64,000 bases of DNA from an uncultured Clostridia bacterium (GTDB lineage: Bacteria > Bacillota > Clostridia > Christensenellales > Aristaeellaceae): the NCBI GenBank assembly GCA_934631985.1, contig CAKTYE010000006.1, forward strand, positions 4,073-68,072. Direction: 5' to 3'. Position numbers and translations under genes: made by a program. The notes under the pieces were generated by a model, which saw only the letters and a program-made list of their open reading frames with translations, was not told the DNA's origin and did not search any database. This document shows, piece by piece, positions 9,285 through 16,396 of this stretch; the stretch's first letter is position 1, and every line of letters begins with the position of its first letter.

Positions 9285-9326
9285 AAATTTTGCAGAAAAT
9301 TTTGCTGAAAAAGCAACGATTTTTCC

Positions 9327-9354
9327 TTGACATGCGCGTGGAACGTCGTATGAT
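9327..9354 (+). promoter_or_regulatory. Promoter of galE
   Basis: TTGACA, 16-nt spacer, TATGAT, about 45 nt before the galE ATG. Confidence 0.75.
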
Positions 9355-9400
9355 GAGAAAGGAATTTTTCCTTTTCTGAAAGCGAAGGAGGACATCTCTC

Positions 9401-10420
9401 ATGAAGATTCTGCTGACCGGCGGCGCTGGCTTTATCGGAAGCCACACCTGCGTGGAATTGTCTGCGGCGGGCCACGACGTGATCGTGGTCGATAACTTTG
9501 TCAACAGCCAGCCCGAGGCCATGCGCCGCGTGGAGGAGCTGTGCGGCAAGAAGATTCCCACCTACAACGCCGATTGCTGCGACAAGGCGGCCATGACCCG
9601 CATTTTCGATGAAAACGAGATCGACGCGGTGGTGCATTTCGCGGGCCTGAAGGCCGTGGGCGAAAGCGTCCAGAAGCCGCTGGAATACTACCGCAACAAC
9701 CTGGACTCCACCCTGACCCTGTGCGAGGTCATGCGTGCGCACAACGTGAAGCGGCTGGTGTTCTCCTCTTCCGCCACGGTGTACGGCGTGCCGGACGAGG
9801 TGCCGCTGCGGGAGGACATGTTCTGCAAGGGCTGCACCAATCCCTACGGCTGGACAAAGTACATGATCGAGAAGATCCTGCAGGGCGTTGTGCATGCGGA
9901 TCCCACCTGGTCCGTGGTGCTGCTGCGCTACTTCAACCCCATTGGCGCACATGAGAGCGGACGCATCGGCGAGAACCCCAACGGCATCCCGAACAACCTG
10001 ATGCCCTACATTGCCAAGGTGGCGGCGGGTCAGCTGAAGCAGCTGAACGTCTTCGGTGATGATTACAACACCCATGACGGCACCGGCGTGCGGGACTACA
10101 TCCATGTGGTAGACCTGGCGAAGGGCCATGTGGCGGCCTGCGACTACGCCGCCAAGCATGAGGGCTGCGAGATCATCAACCTGGGCACCGGCGTGGGCTA
10201 CAGCGTGCTGGACATCGTACACACCTTCTCCCGCGTGAATCATGTGGATGTGCCGTATGTGATCGCCCCCCGCCGCGCGGGCGACATCGACACCTGCTAT
10301 GCCGATCCTGCCAAGGCGGCGGAGCTGCTGCACTGGCATGCGGAAAAGACGCTGGATGACATGTGCCGCGACAGCTGGCGCTGGCAAACCCAAAATCCCA
10401 ACGGATATCAAGATGCGTAA
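9401..10420 (+). CDS. galE: UDP-glucose 4-epimerase
   Basis: A 339-residue extended short-chain dehydrogenase interconverting UDP-glucose and UDP-galactose (Leloir pathway, envelope sugars). The NAD-binding loop GGAGFIGSH is at residues 7-15, the catalytic serine/tyrosine region is SSSATVYG and the YGWTK (YxxxK) motif follows. The family signatures HFAGLKAVGES and LRYFNPIGAH are present. GAAGGAGG lies 8 nt before the ATG. It has its own promoter and a terminator directly behind. It pairs functionally with lacZ and galM in this window; galK and galT are not seen. Confidence 0.95.
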   Translation: MKILLTGGAGFIGSHTCVELSAAGHDVIVVDNFVNSQPEAMRRVEELCGKKIPTYNADCCDKAAMTRIFDENEIDAVVHFAGLKAVGESVQKPLEYYRNNLDSTLTLCEVMRAHNVKRLVFSSSATVYGVPDEVPLREDMFCKGCTNPYGWTKYMIEKILQGVVHADPTWSVVLLRYFNPIGAHESGRIGENPNGIPNNLMPYIAKVAAGQLKQLNVFGDDYNTHDGTGVRDYIHVVDLAKGHVAACDYAAKHEGCEIINLGTGVGYSVLDIVHTFSRVNHVDVPYVIAPRRAGDIDTCYADPAKAAELLHWHAEKTLDDMCRDSWRWQTQNPNGYQDA

Positions 10421-10435
10421 AGCATTTGCAAGCAT

Positions 10436-10468
10436 GCGAGGGAGCGTTTGGCTCCCTCGCGTTTTCTT
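10436..10468 (+). terminator. Intrinsic terminator after galE
   Basis: Ten-base-pair stem GCGAGGGAGC/GGCTCCCTCGC with a GTTT loop, followed by GTTTTCTT. It ends only a few bases before the Shine-Dalgarno site of the next gene, so partial read-through may feed that gene. Confidence 0.8.
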
Positions 10469-10483
10469 AGGAGGAATAGCACC

Positions 10484-10972
10484 ATGTTTCGAAGCATGCG
10501 ACGATTCAAGCAGCAGCTTCCCGCGCAGGAATGTGAAGCGGTGCTGACCCGAGGCGCTTACGGTGTGCTGGCCCTGACCGGGGATGACGGCTACCCCTAC
10601 ACCGTGCCGCTGAACTACCTTTGGCAGGATGGCAAGCTCTATTTCCACTGCGCCAAGGTGGGACATAAGATCGATGCGCTGCAAAACGGCGACAAGGCTT
10701 CCTTCTGCGTGGTGGACGAGGCCACGGTCATCCCGGAAAAGTACACCACCGCCTACCGCAGCGTCATCGTTTTCGGACGAACGAAGCTGCTGTCGCCCAG
10801 CGACGTGACCCACGCCCTGCTGGTGGCACTGGGAGAAAAGTATAACCCCGGCTATCCTGAAGCCACCCTGCATGAAGTTGCACGCGAATACAAGGATACC
10901 GCCGTCATTGAGCTGACCCCCGAGCATATCACAGGCAAGGTCGGACGGGAGCTGCTGAAGCAGCAGGGCTGA
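10484..10972 (+). CDS. PNPOx-like flavin-binding protein (NimA/pyridoxamine 5'-phosphate oxidase family)
   Basis: A 162-residue split-barrel protein. GVLALTGDDGYPYTVPLNYLW and LYFHCAKVGHKIDAL are the family signatures of NimA-like and related FMN-binding proteins found in anaerobes. Some members reduce nitroimidazoles, but most have no known substrate, so resistance cannot be inferred. The start MFRSMRRF is chosen because AGGAGGAA lies 7-8 nt upstream. No separate promoter is visible after the galE terminator. Confidence 0.8.
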   Translation: MFRSMRRFKQQLPAQECEAVLTRGAYGVLALTGDDGYPYTVPLNYLWQDGKLYFHCAKVGHKIDALQNGDKASFCVVDEATVIPEKYTTAYRSVIVFGRTKLLSPSDVTHALLVALGEKYNPGYPEATLHEVAREYKDTAVIELTPEHITGKVGRELLKQQG

Positions 10973-11081
10973 CGCTGTCTCCGCTGCTTCCCAGAGAGCA
11001 GGTGGAATGGCAGGCTTTACCATTTCAACGGTCAAAAAAGCACCATACATGACGATTTTTCCGTGAATGCAGCGAAAAGTC

Positions 11082-11110
11082 TTGAATTTTGTCGGAACAT
11101 CGCGTACACT
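11082..11110 (+). promoter_or_regulatory. Candidate promoter upstream of the diguanylate cyclase
   Basis: TTGAAT, 17-nt spacer, TACACT. The transcript would carry the repeat-rich leader (two direct repeats and the four-hairpin element) before the cyclase gene. Confidence 0.55.
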
Positions 11111-11138
11111 GGTTACATCCTTTGTAAGTAAAGGTTGC

Positions 11139-11158
11139 ATGTAATTTGTTAGCATGCG
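11139..11158 (+). repeat. 20-bp direct repeat, left copy
   Basis: ATGTAATTTGTTAGCATGCG occurs here and identically at 11380-11399. A shortened version (ATGTAATTT) lies at 11192. The two full copies bracket the four-hairpin element. Confidence 0.85.
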
Positions 11159-11231
11159 TGACTGTCCGCAAAGCTCCTGTGGCACAGGTATATGTAATTT
11201 GCCGTCCGCAGAGACAAGGTTTGCTTTTTCA

Positions 11232-11375
11232 TTCGTGTAACCCGGCTTTGCCGGGTTCGCGGGTTGTCGATTTTTCTTTGCAAAATCGATTCCTTGCAGA
11301 TGCAGGCGATCCTCTGGTCGCCTACATCTGGAAAGCCTTCCTCCCTAAAGTGGCCGCAGCCACTTTAGCGACAGT
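11232..11375 (+). repeat. Four-hairpin structured repeat, copy 1 (family D)
   Basis: Four successive stem-loops: AACCCGG/CCGGGTT (11239-11257), TCGATTTT/AAAATCGA (11267-11289), CAGATG.AGGCGA/TCGCCT.CATCTG with loop TCCTCTGG (11297-11330), and CTAAAGTGGC/GCCACTTTAG (11345-11368). An inverted second copy ends the window at 63854-63992 with stem changes that keep the pairing. It lies in the leader region of the diguanylate cyclase gene. Confidence 0.85.
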
Positions 11376-11379
11376 CTGT

Positions 11380-11399
11380 ATGTAATTTGTTAGCATGCG
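11380..11399 (+). repeat. 20-bp direct repeat, right copy
   Basis: Identical to 11139-11158 and ending just before the Shine-Dalgarno site of the cyclase gene. Confidence 0.85.
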
Positions 11400-11417
11400 G
11401 AAGGGATGTACTGTAAG

Positions 11418-12761
11418 ATGAAGCGCCTGAAGATTCGTACCATGAGCGTCTGGTGCATGGTCGTCGCCGTGGTAGTGGGGGCTTTCTTTTTTGTTGTATC
11501 CTACCTTGGCGGCAATGAGCTTCAGGTGTTGGAGGCATCCTCCGAGAAATGCCTGACCTGCGAAAAGGCCGCACAGGATCTTCAGGATGGTTCCGATTAT
11601 CTCACCGAGCAGGTGCGGCTCTATACCACCACCGGCGAGCGCAAATATCTGGACAATTACTTTGAGGAAGCCACCGTCACCTGCCGCCGTGAAAACGCGC
11701 TGGCAGCCCTTGCAGAGGGCTTTGACGGGACGCATGCCTTTGACGCGCTGAAGGCGGCGCTGGACTGCTCTCAGGAGCTGATGCAGACCGAATATCAGGC
11801 CATGCGGCTGACGCTGGAGGCCCGTGCGGAAGCGCCGGACACCTGGCCCGAGGTGCTGCAGGGTATCACGCTTTCCCCGGCGGACGCGGCGCTTGCACCA
11901 CAGGAAAAGCTCCTTCGCGCTCAGCAGCTCGTTTATGATGACAACTATCAGTCGGCACGCATCACAATCACCGCGCAGGTGTCCGAGTGCATGGACAGCC
12001 TGATCACGCTGGCAAAGAATCAACTGGGTCACGCCACCTCTATGTTTACCGATATGTATCGCAAGCTGGAGGTGGGTGTGCTTGTTTTGGTGGCCCTGCT
12101 GCTGTTCATCTGCACCATCATCCATCATTTTGTGGCGCGTCCGCTGACGCAGTGCAACCAGAGCATCCGGGATGGAAAGCTGCTGCCGGTGGCAGGTGCG
12201 GGCGAGCTTCAGGTGATGGCGGAGACCTACAATCAGGTCTATCAGGAAAACGAGGAAGCGCATATGCTCATTTGTCACAAGGCCGAGCATGACGCGCTGA
12301 CCGACCTGCTGAATCGCGGCTCCTTCGATAAACTATTGCAGCTTTACGAGGGCGGCGATGCGCCTTTCGCGCTGATCCTGGTGGACGTGGACAGCTTCAA
12401 GTCCGTCAACGACGTTTACGGGCATGCAGAGGGCGATGAGGTGCTGAAGCGTGTGGCGACGCTGCTGAGCGCCGCATTCCGCAGCATTGATTATGTCTTC
12501 CGCATTGGCGGCGACGAGTTTGCCGTCATCATGGTAGAAATAACCAGCGACCTGCAATACACCATTTTCGAAAAGATTCGCAGCATCAACGAGACCCTGG
12601 CACAGGGTGAAAACGGCCTGCCGAAGGACTCCATCAGCGCCGGCGCAGCCTTCTCGGATCGCCCCTCCCCTGCCGGTACGCTGTTTGAGGATGCAGACCA
12701 TGCGCTATATCAGTGCAAATCCAGCGGCAAAGCGAATTGTCATGTGTTTGGGGAGGACTAA
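11418..12761 (+). CDS. Membrane-bound diguanylate cyclase (GGDEF)
   Basis: A 447-residue protein that should make cyclic di-GMP. A membrane segment near residues 10-30 is followed by a ~190-residue extracellular helical sensor region, a second membrane segment (LVLVALLLFICTIIHHF), a short HAMP-like linker and a C-terminal GGDEF domain. The active site RIGGDEF is intact near residue 362. RSID lies five residues before GGDEF, the position of the RxxD inhibitory site, so product feedback is likely. GGAAGGG lies upstream; an ATG four codons earlier sits too close to it. The ligand sensed is unknown. Confidence 0.88.
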   Translation: MKRLKIRTMSVWCMVVAVVVGAFFFVVSYLGGNELQVLEASSEKCLTCEKAAQDLQDGSDYLTEQVRLYTTTGERKYLDNYFEEATVTCRRENALAALAEGFDGTHAFDALKAALDCSQELMQTEYQAMRLTLEARAEAPDTWPEVLQGITLSPADAALAPQEKLLRAQQLVYDDNYQSARITITAQVSECMDSLITLAKNQLGHATSMFTDMYRKLEVGVLVLVALLLFICTIIHHFVARPLTQCNQSIRDGKLLPVAGAGELQVMAETYNQVYQENEEAHMLICHKAEHDALTDLLNRGSFDKLLQLYEGGDAPFALILVDVDSFKSVNDVYGHAEGDEVLKRVATLLSAAFRSIDYVFRIGGDEFAVIMVEITSDLQYTIFEKIRSINETLAQGENGLPKDSISAGAAFSDRPSPAGTLFEDADHALYQCKSSGKANCHVFGED

Positions 12762-12777
12762 TGTCCTCCCTTTTTCT
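12749..12777 (+). terminator. Terminator overlapping the cyclase stop codon
   Basis: GGGAGGAC/GTCCTCCC stem whose loop contains the TAA stop, followed by TTTTTCTT. Confidence 0.85.
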
Positions 12778-12863
12778 TGTCCTTTGCAAATCGAATCTAG
12801 TCTAAAAATGCGGCCTTGCCCTTGCTTTTTGAGTGCTTTCCTTGTCCATCAGCTTCTTTCATA

Positions 12864-12892
12864 TTGACGTTCCCCCTTCCGTCGGCTACAAT
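12864..12892 (+). promoter_or_regulatory. Promoter of galM
   Basis: TTGACG, 17-nt spacer, TACAAT, about 37 nt before the galM start. Confidence 0.75.
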
Positions 12893-12928
12893 AAAGCCAT
12901 CGACCCCATGAAAAAGGAGGGCATTCCC

Positions 12929-13999
12929 ATGAGCATTACAACGCGGGCCTTTGGACTGAACGCCCAGGGCGAGCAGGTGACGCAATACATCCTGACCAAC
13001 GCGAAGGGCGCGGAAGCAAGAATTATTGACTTCGGCGGCATTCTGACCAACCTGATCGTCCCGGACCGAGAGAGCAAGCTGGCGGATGTGGTGACCGGCT
13101 TTGACGATATGGCAGGGTATTTGAAGCCCCATGGCAGCATGGGCGAAACCATCGGCCGCTACGGCAACCGCATTGCCAAGGGTCGCTTCACCATTGATGG
13201 CGTGACCTATCAGCTGGCCCTGAACAATGGCGAAAACCATCTGCACGGCGGCCTTACAGGCTTCGGTGCAAGAATGTGGCAGGCCGAGGCCCTTCCCGGT
13301 GAGGGACAGGACAGCGTGAAGCTGCATCTGGTCAGCCCCGACGGCGAGGAAAACTACCCCGGCACCCTCACCGTGGATGTGACCTACACCTGGACGGACG
13401 CCTGCGACCTCATCATTCATTATGAGGCCACCACGGACAAGGCCACCCACTGCAACCTGACCAACCACAGCTATTTCAACCTGGCGGGTCATGATCATGG
13501 CACCATCCGCGACCATGTGCTGTTCATCGACAGCGACTGCATCACGCCCACGGACGCAGGGCTGATCCCCACGGGCAGCTTCATGCCGGTGGTCGGCACG
13601 CCCTTCGACCTGCGGGAAGGCCTGACCCTGGGCGAGGGCCTGGATCAGGCGGCAGAGCATCCACAGATGCGCGGCCCGGACGGCTACGATCACAATTATG
13701 TGCTGCGCAAGGGCCGTGCCATAGGCATGTTTGCCTGCGTGTATGATCCCGGCTCCGGGCGCTCCATGGAGTGCCTGACCGATCTGCCCGGCGTGCAGCT
13801 CTACACCGCCAACACCACGGACATTGCCGGCGGCAAGAGCGGCGCGCATTATGGCCCGCACTGCGCACTGTGCCTGGAGACCCAGTGCTTCCCCGACACG
13901 CCTAACCATGCGAATTTCCCCTCCACGCTGCTGCGTCCCGGGGAGAAGTATGACACCACCACCATCTACGCCTTCCGCGTGGAGAAGGAAGAAGCATAA
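12929..13999 (+). CDS. galM: Aldose 1-epimerase (mutarotase)
   Basis: A 356-residue cytosolic enzyme converting beta- to alpha-galactose or glucose, the step between beta-galactosidase and galactokinase. The galactose-mutarotase fold shows the family motifs NRIAKGRFTIDG, ENHLHGG (substrate His), NHSYFNLAG (catalytic His) and LETQCFPDTPNH (catalytic Glu). Length is normal. MSITTRAFG is chosen because AAAGGAGG lies 8 nt upstream and the promoter excludes longer starts. Monocistronic or joined by read-through to the next gene. Confidence 0.94.
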   Translation: MSITTRAFGLNAQGEQVTQYILTNAKGAEARIIDFGGILTNLIVPDRESKLADVVTGFDDMAGYLKPHGSMGETIGRYGNRIAKGRFTIDGVTYQLALNNGENHLHGGLTGFGARMWQAEALPGEGQDSVKLHLVSPDGEENYPGTLTVDVTYTWTDACDLIIHYEATTDKATHCNLTNHSYFNLAGHDHGTIRDHVLFIDSDCITPTDAGLIPTGSFMPVVGTPFDLREGLTLGEGLDQAAEHPQMRGPDGYDHNYVLRKGRAIGMFACVYDPGSGRSMECLTDLPGVQLYTANTTDIAGGKSGAHYGPHCALCLETQCFPDTPNHANFPSTLLRPGEKYDTTTIYAFRVEKEEA

Positions 14000-14005
14000 G
14001 TACGC

Positions 14006-14042
14006 AAAAGGCGCAGTCCTGCATGTGAGGGCCGCGCCTTTT
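14006..14042 (+). terminator. Hairpin after galM
   Basis: AAAAGGCGC/GCGCCTTTT arms with a long loop; the run of T is part of the stem. It probably ends galM transcripts imperfectly, since no promoter is seen between it and the next gene 24 nt on. Confidence 0.6.
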
Positions 14043-14065
14043 GACTGCAAAGAGGTATACAAACG

Positions 14066-14650
14066 ATGCAGATCAAGCGTCAAAAGCAAATTCAGGCATT
14101 CTTAGTGGAAACCTTCGGCGAAGCAAAGGGGACTGCGCTGTTTCACAAGCAGGAGCAAACGCTCTACGCGCTGATCGACAGCGAAAAGGGCAAGACGGAA
14201 AATCAGATGAAGTCCCTTACGCAGACGATTTTCCCCTCCGTTGCGCTCTACAAAGCACTGCTGACGGACTGCACTTCACAGGCAGACGCCTACGCGACGA
14301 TGCGCACCTACATGCTGAATAGGGTTGCGGCAGAAAAGCATGCTTCCACGGCGAAGATGGAGATCGTCCCGGGCTTTTACAAGCTGTACAGCAAAATCTT
14401 TCTGAAAATCATGCGCGGCAGCGATGCGTGGGAAAGCACGCAAAAGCGCAGCAGGGATTCCTTTGACGTGACCATCACCAAATGCCTTTGGCACACGGCC
14501 TGCGAGGAACACGGCTGCCCGGAGTTGTGCCGCTTATTTTGCGACGCAGATAATGTGACCTACGGCGGGCTGCGAAAGATCGGCTTTGCCCGCACCCAAA
14601 CGCTGGGCTGCGGCGGGGAATGCTGCGACTTTCATTTTTTCAAGAAATGA
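14066..14650 (+). CDS. L-2-amino-thiazoline-4-carboxylic acid hydrolase-like protein
   Basis: A 194-residue protein with the C-terminal signature of the ATC-hydrolase family: ITKCLWHTACEEHGCPELC, LFCDADNVTYGG, then GFARTQTLGCGGECCDFHF. These conserved cysteines and acidic residues define the family. The name comes from a Pseudomonas enzyme of cysteine synthesis, whereas most clostridial members are uncharacterised, so the substrate is open. It sits alone between galM and a convergent metal-transport gene and shares a bidirectional terminator with it. Confidence 0.78.
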   Translation: MQIKRQKQIQAFLVETFGEAKGTALFHKQEQTLYALIDSEKGKTENQMKSLTQTIFPSVALYKALLTDCTSQADAYATMRTYMLNRVAAEKHASTAKMEIVPGFYKLYSKIFLKIMRGSDAWESTQKRSRDSFDVTITKCLWHTACEEHGCPELCRLFCDADNVTYGGLRKIGFARTQTLGCGGECCDFHFFKK

Positions 14651-14736
14651 AAATCGAAGGATGGAAGGATGTACGCTGCATCTTCCCATCATCACATCAA
14701 GGCACCTCCAGGAAGACAAATGCACTCTCAATATGC

Positions 14737-14793
14737 TAAAAAACCCAAGCGCCACAAGCTCATTTCCAGCTTGCGGCGCTTGGGTTTTTTCTT
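14737..14793. terminator. Bidirectional terminator
   Basis: AAAACCCAAGCGCC/GGCGCTTGGGTTTT stem with A and T runs at the two ends, between convergent genes. Confidence 0.88.
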
Positions 14794-14800
14794 ACCTTCC

Positions 14801-15703
14801 TTATTGCAGCGCAACTTGCAGCGTCTGCATATTGGTGCGCATGGCCTCCTCATAATAGGTCAGCGCTGCGTCACCCACTGGTCCGGTAACCACCGGGTCC
14901 AGCGTATAGACCTGTGCGCCTGTCTCATCTGCCAGGGTACGGGCCGCCATGTCATCATACTGCGGCTCCACAAACAGCGGCGGAACGCCCAGCTCACGTA
15001 CCACCTGCACCAGCTTTGCCAGCTGAGCAGGGGAGAGCGCATCGCCAGGTTCACGGTTCACCACGCCCACCACGTTCAGGCCGTAGGCATCGGCGAAATA
15101 GGGGAAAGCCTCATGAAAGGTGATGACATCCTTATGGGGCAGATCAGCCAGCCCCGTGCGAAGCTCCTCATCCAGTGCAGTAAGCCGCGCCGTGTAAGCT
15201 GCGCGGTTGGCCTCGATGGCCTCAGCGTTGTTCGGGAAGGCTTCACACAATCCGGCGCTCAGGTTATTTACCATGGTCACGGCATTGGAAGCATCCAGCC
15301 ATACATGGGCATTGACGGAATGATCGTGACCGTCCTCTGCATCATGATCGTGGTCGTCAGCATCCTCGTCCAGCAGCGCAATACCTTCAGAGGCATCCAC
15401 CACGGGCAGGCTCGGGAATGCCTCAAACACGTTTTGCAGGTAGCTTTCCATGCCTGCGCCGTTAATGAGGAACACCCCGGCCTGCGCCAGCGTCTTCATG
15501 TCGCTGGTTTGCAGCTGATAGTCATGCAGGCAGCCCGTGGTTGGAGCCGCCAGGTTCTGCACCTCCAGCCCTTCTATTCCCTGGGTCAGGTTCATGGCAA
15601 AAAGGTAGATCGGATAAAACGATGTGACCACCGTTTCGCCCAGGGCGGCGGCAGGCAGCGTCAACATCATCCATACAAGCAGCAGGGACAGGAATTTCTT
15701 CAT
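14801..15703 (-). CDS. znuA: Zinc/manganese ABC transporter substrate-binding protein (ZnuA/TroA-like)
   Basis: A 300-residue exported cluster A-I metal receptor. It has a signal peptide (MKKFLSLLLVWMMLTLPAAALG) without a clear lipobox cysteine. Metal ligands are expected in TTGCLHDYQ, NAHVWLD, ITFHEAFPYF and the late acidic loop VEPQYDD. A His/Asp-rich loop (DDHDHDAEDGHDH) near residue 115 is typical of zinc rather than manganese receptors. The membrane and ATPase subunits are not adjacent, so it acts as an orphan receptor or with a permease encoded elsewhere. It has a strong promoter and shares the downstream terminator. Confidence 0.88.
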   Translation of the reverse strand: MKKFLSLLLVWMMLTLPAAALGETVVTSFYPIYLFAMNLTQGIEGLEVQNLAAPTTGCLHDYQLQTSDMKTLAQAGVFLINGAGMESYLQNVFEAFPSLPVVDASEGIALLDEDADDHDHDAEDGHDHSVNAHVWLDASNAVTMVNNLSAGLCEAFPNNAEAIEANRAAYTARLTALDEELRTGLADLPHKDVITFHEAFPYFADAYGLNVVGVVNREPGDALSPAQLAKLVQVVRELGVPPLFVEPQYDDMAARTLADETGAQVYTLDPVVTGPVGDAALTYYEEAMRTNMQTLQVALQ

Positions 15704-15748
15704 GCAGGTTTCCTTTCTTTATTCCGGACATACCGGGCTTCGGGGCGT

Positions 15749-15777
15749 AGTATACGAAGAAAACGCGGCGATGTCAA
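15749..15777 (-). promoter_or_regulatory. Strong promoter of the znuA-like gene
   Basis: TTGACA, 17-nt spacer, TATACT on the minus strand. No clear Zur-type palindrome was recognised around it. Confidence 0.8.
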
Positions 15778-15819
15778 TGCTCACCGCGCTGGAAATTTTG
15801 ACAAGGCCGCCCGCACCGC

Positions 15820-16317
15820 TTATGCGCGTCCTGCTGGGATGCCGCCGGACGCAGATGCCTCGCCGCTGCGATCCTGCAAAATGCGCTCCATCAGCGTTCT
15901 TTCCTCCGGGGACAAAAAGCTGCCAAAGCGCTCCCGCAGGGTGCGCATGGCGCAGAGCGAGCCGGAACGCATGGCATAATCCCGCAGCTTCTCATAGGTG
16001 ATGGAATACACCTGCATGCTGCGGAACAGCACGCCCATCACCTCGTCCGCCAGCATGGGCAGCTCCCGCATGTGGATGCGGACTAACTGCCCGTTATCCA
16101 GCAGCACCGTCATGCTGTCGCCCAAATAATCATAAAGCGTGTCGAAAAGGTAGCTTTCCACGCGCTTGGAAAGCATATCAAGGGTATCGCGGTAAGGGGC
16201 GTAGCGCAGCAGCACCCGCAGCGCACCGTCGCACAGGGTGGTATGCTCCACCACGTCCGAGCCCAGATGCGGACGCAGTGCATCCCGCACCTGATCCACG
16301 GTCATATAGCCAGCCAT
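15820..16317 (-). CDS. Unrecognised protein of 165 residues
   Basis: No family recognised. It is a soluble, mostly helical protein with a hydrophobic middle (MTVLLDNGQLVRIHMRELPMLADEV) and an Arg/Glu-rich end (LRERFGSFLSPEERTLMERIL). Base composition and codon use look like the neighbouring real genes. Its Shine-Dalgarno-like GGAAGGGGG lies in the right arm of the terminator hairpin of the preceding gene, and no separate promoter is seen. It may therefore be expressed only by read-through. MTVDQ, four codons later, is an alternative start. Confidence 0.6.
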   Translation of the reverse strand: MAGYMTVDQVRDALRPHLGSDVVEHTTLCDGALRVLLRYAPYRDTLDMLSKRVESYLFDTLYDYLGDSMTVLLDNGQLVRIHMRELPMLADEVMGVLFRSMQVYSITYEKLRDYAMRSGSLCAMRTLRERFGSFLSPEERTLMERILQDRSGEASASGGIPAGRA

Positions 16318-16320
16318 TGG

Positions 16321-16374
16321 AAAAAATTCCCCCTTCCCATGGGTAAAGATGTTTCGACAGGGAAGGGGGAAAGT
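16321..16374 (-). terminator. Intrinsic terminator of the 421-residue gene
   Basis: On the minus strand TTCCCCCTTCCC pairs with GGGAAGGGGGAA across a ~22-nt loop and is followed by TTTTTT. Its right arm doubles as the Shine-Dalgarno site of the next gene. Confidence 0.8.
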
Positions 16375-16396
16375 CCTTGTCAGTTGGGGAAAGAAC

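Noticed and set aside
10484..10972. Nitroimidazole resistance (nim)
   Set aside because: Only the broad PNPOx-like fold is visible; the family is common in anaerobes with no resistance role shown for most members.
11220..11385. Similar peptides (GSRVVDF..QNRFLA..GDPLVA) encoded in the two four-hairpin elements
   Set aside because: Stem changes are compensatory at the nucleotide level and alter the peptide; neither frame has a ribosome site with a sensible start.
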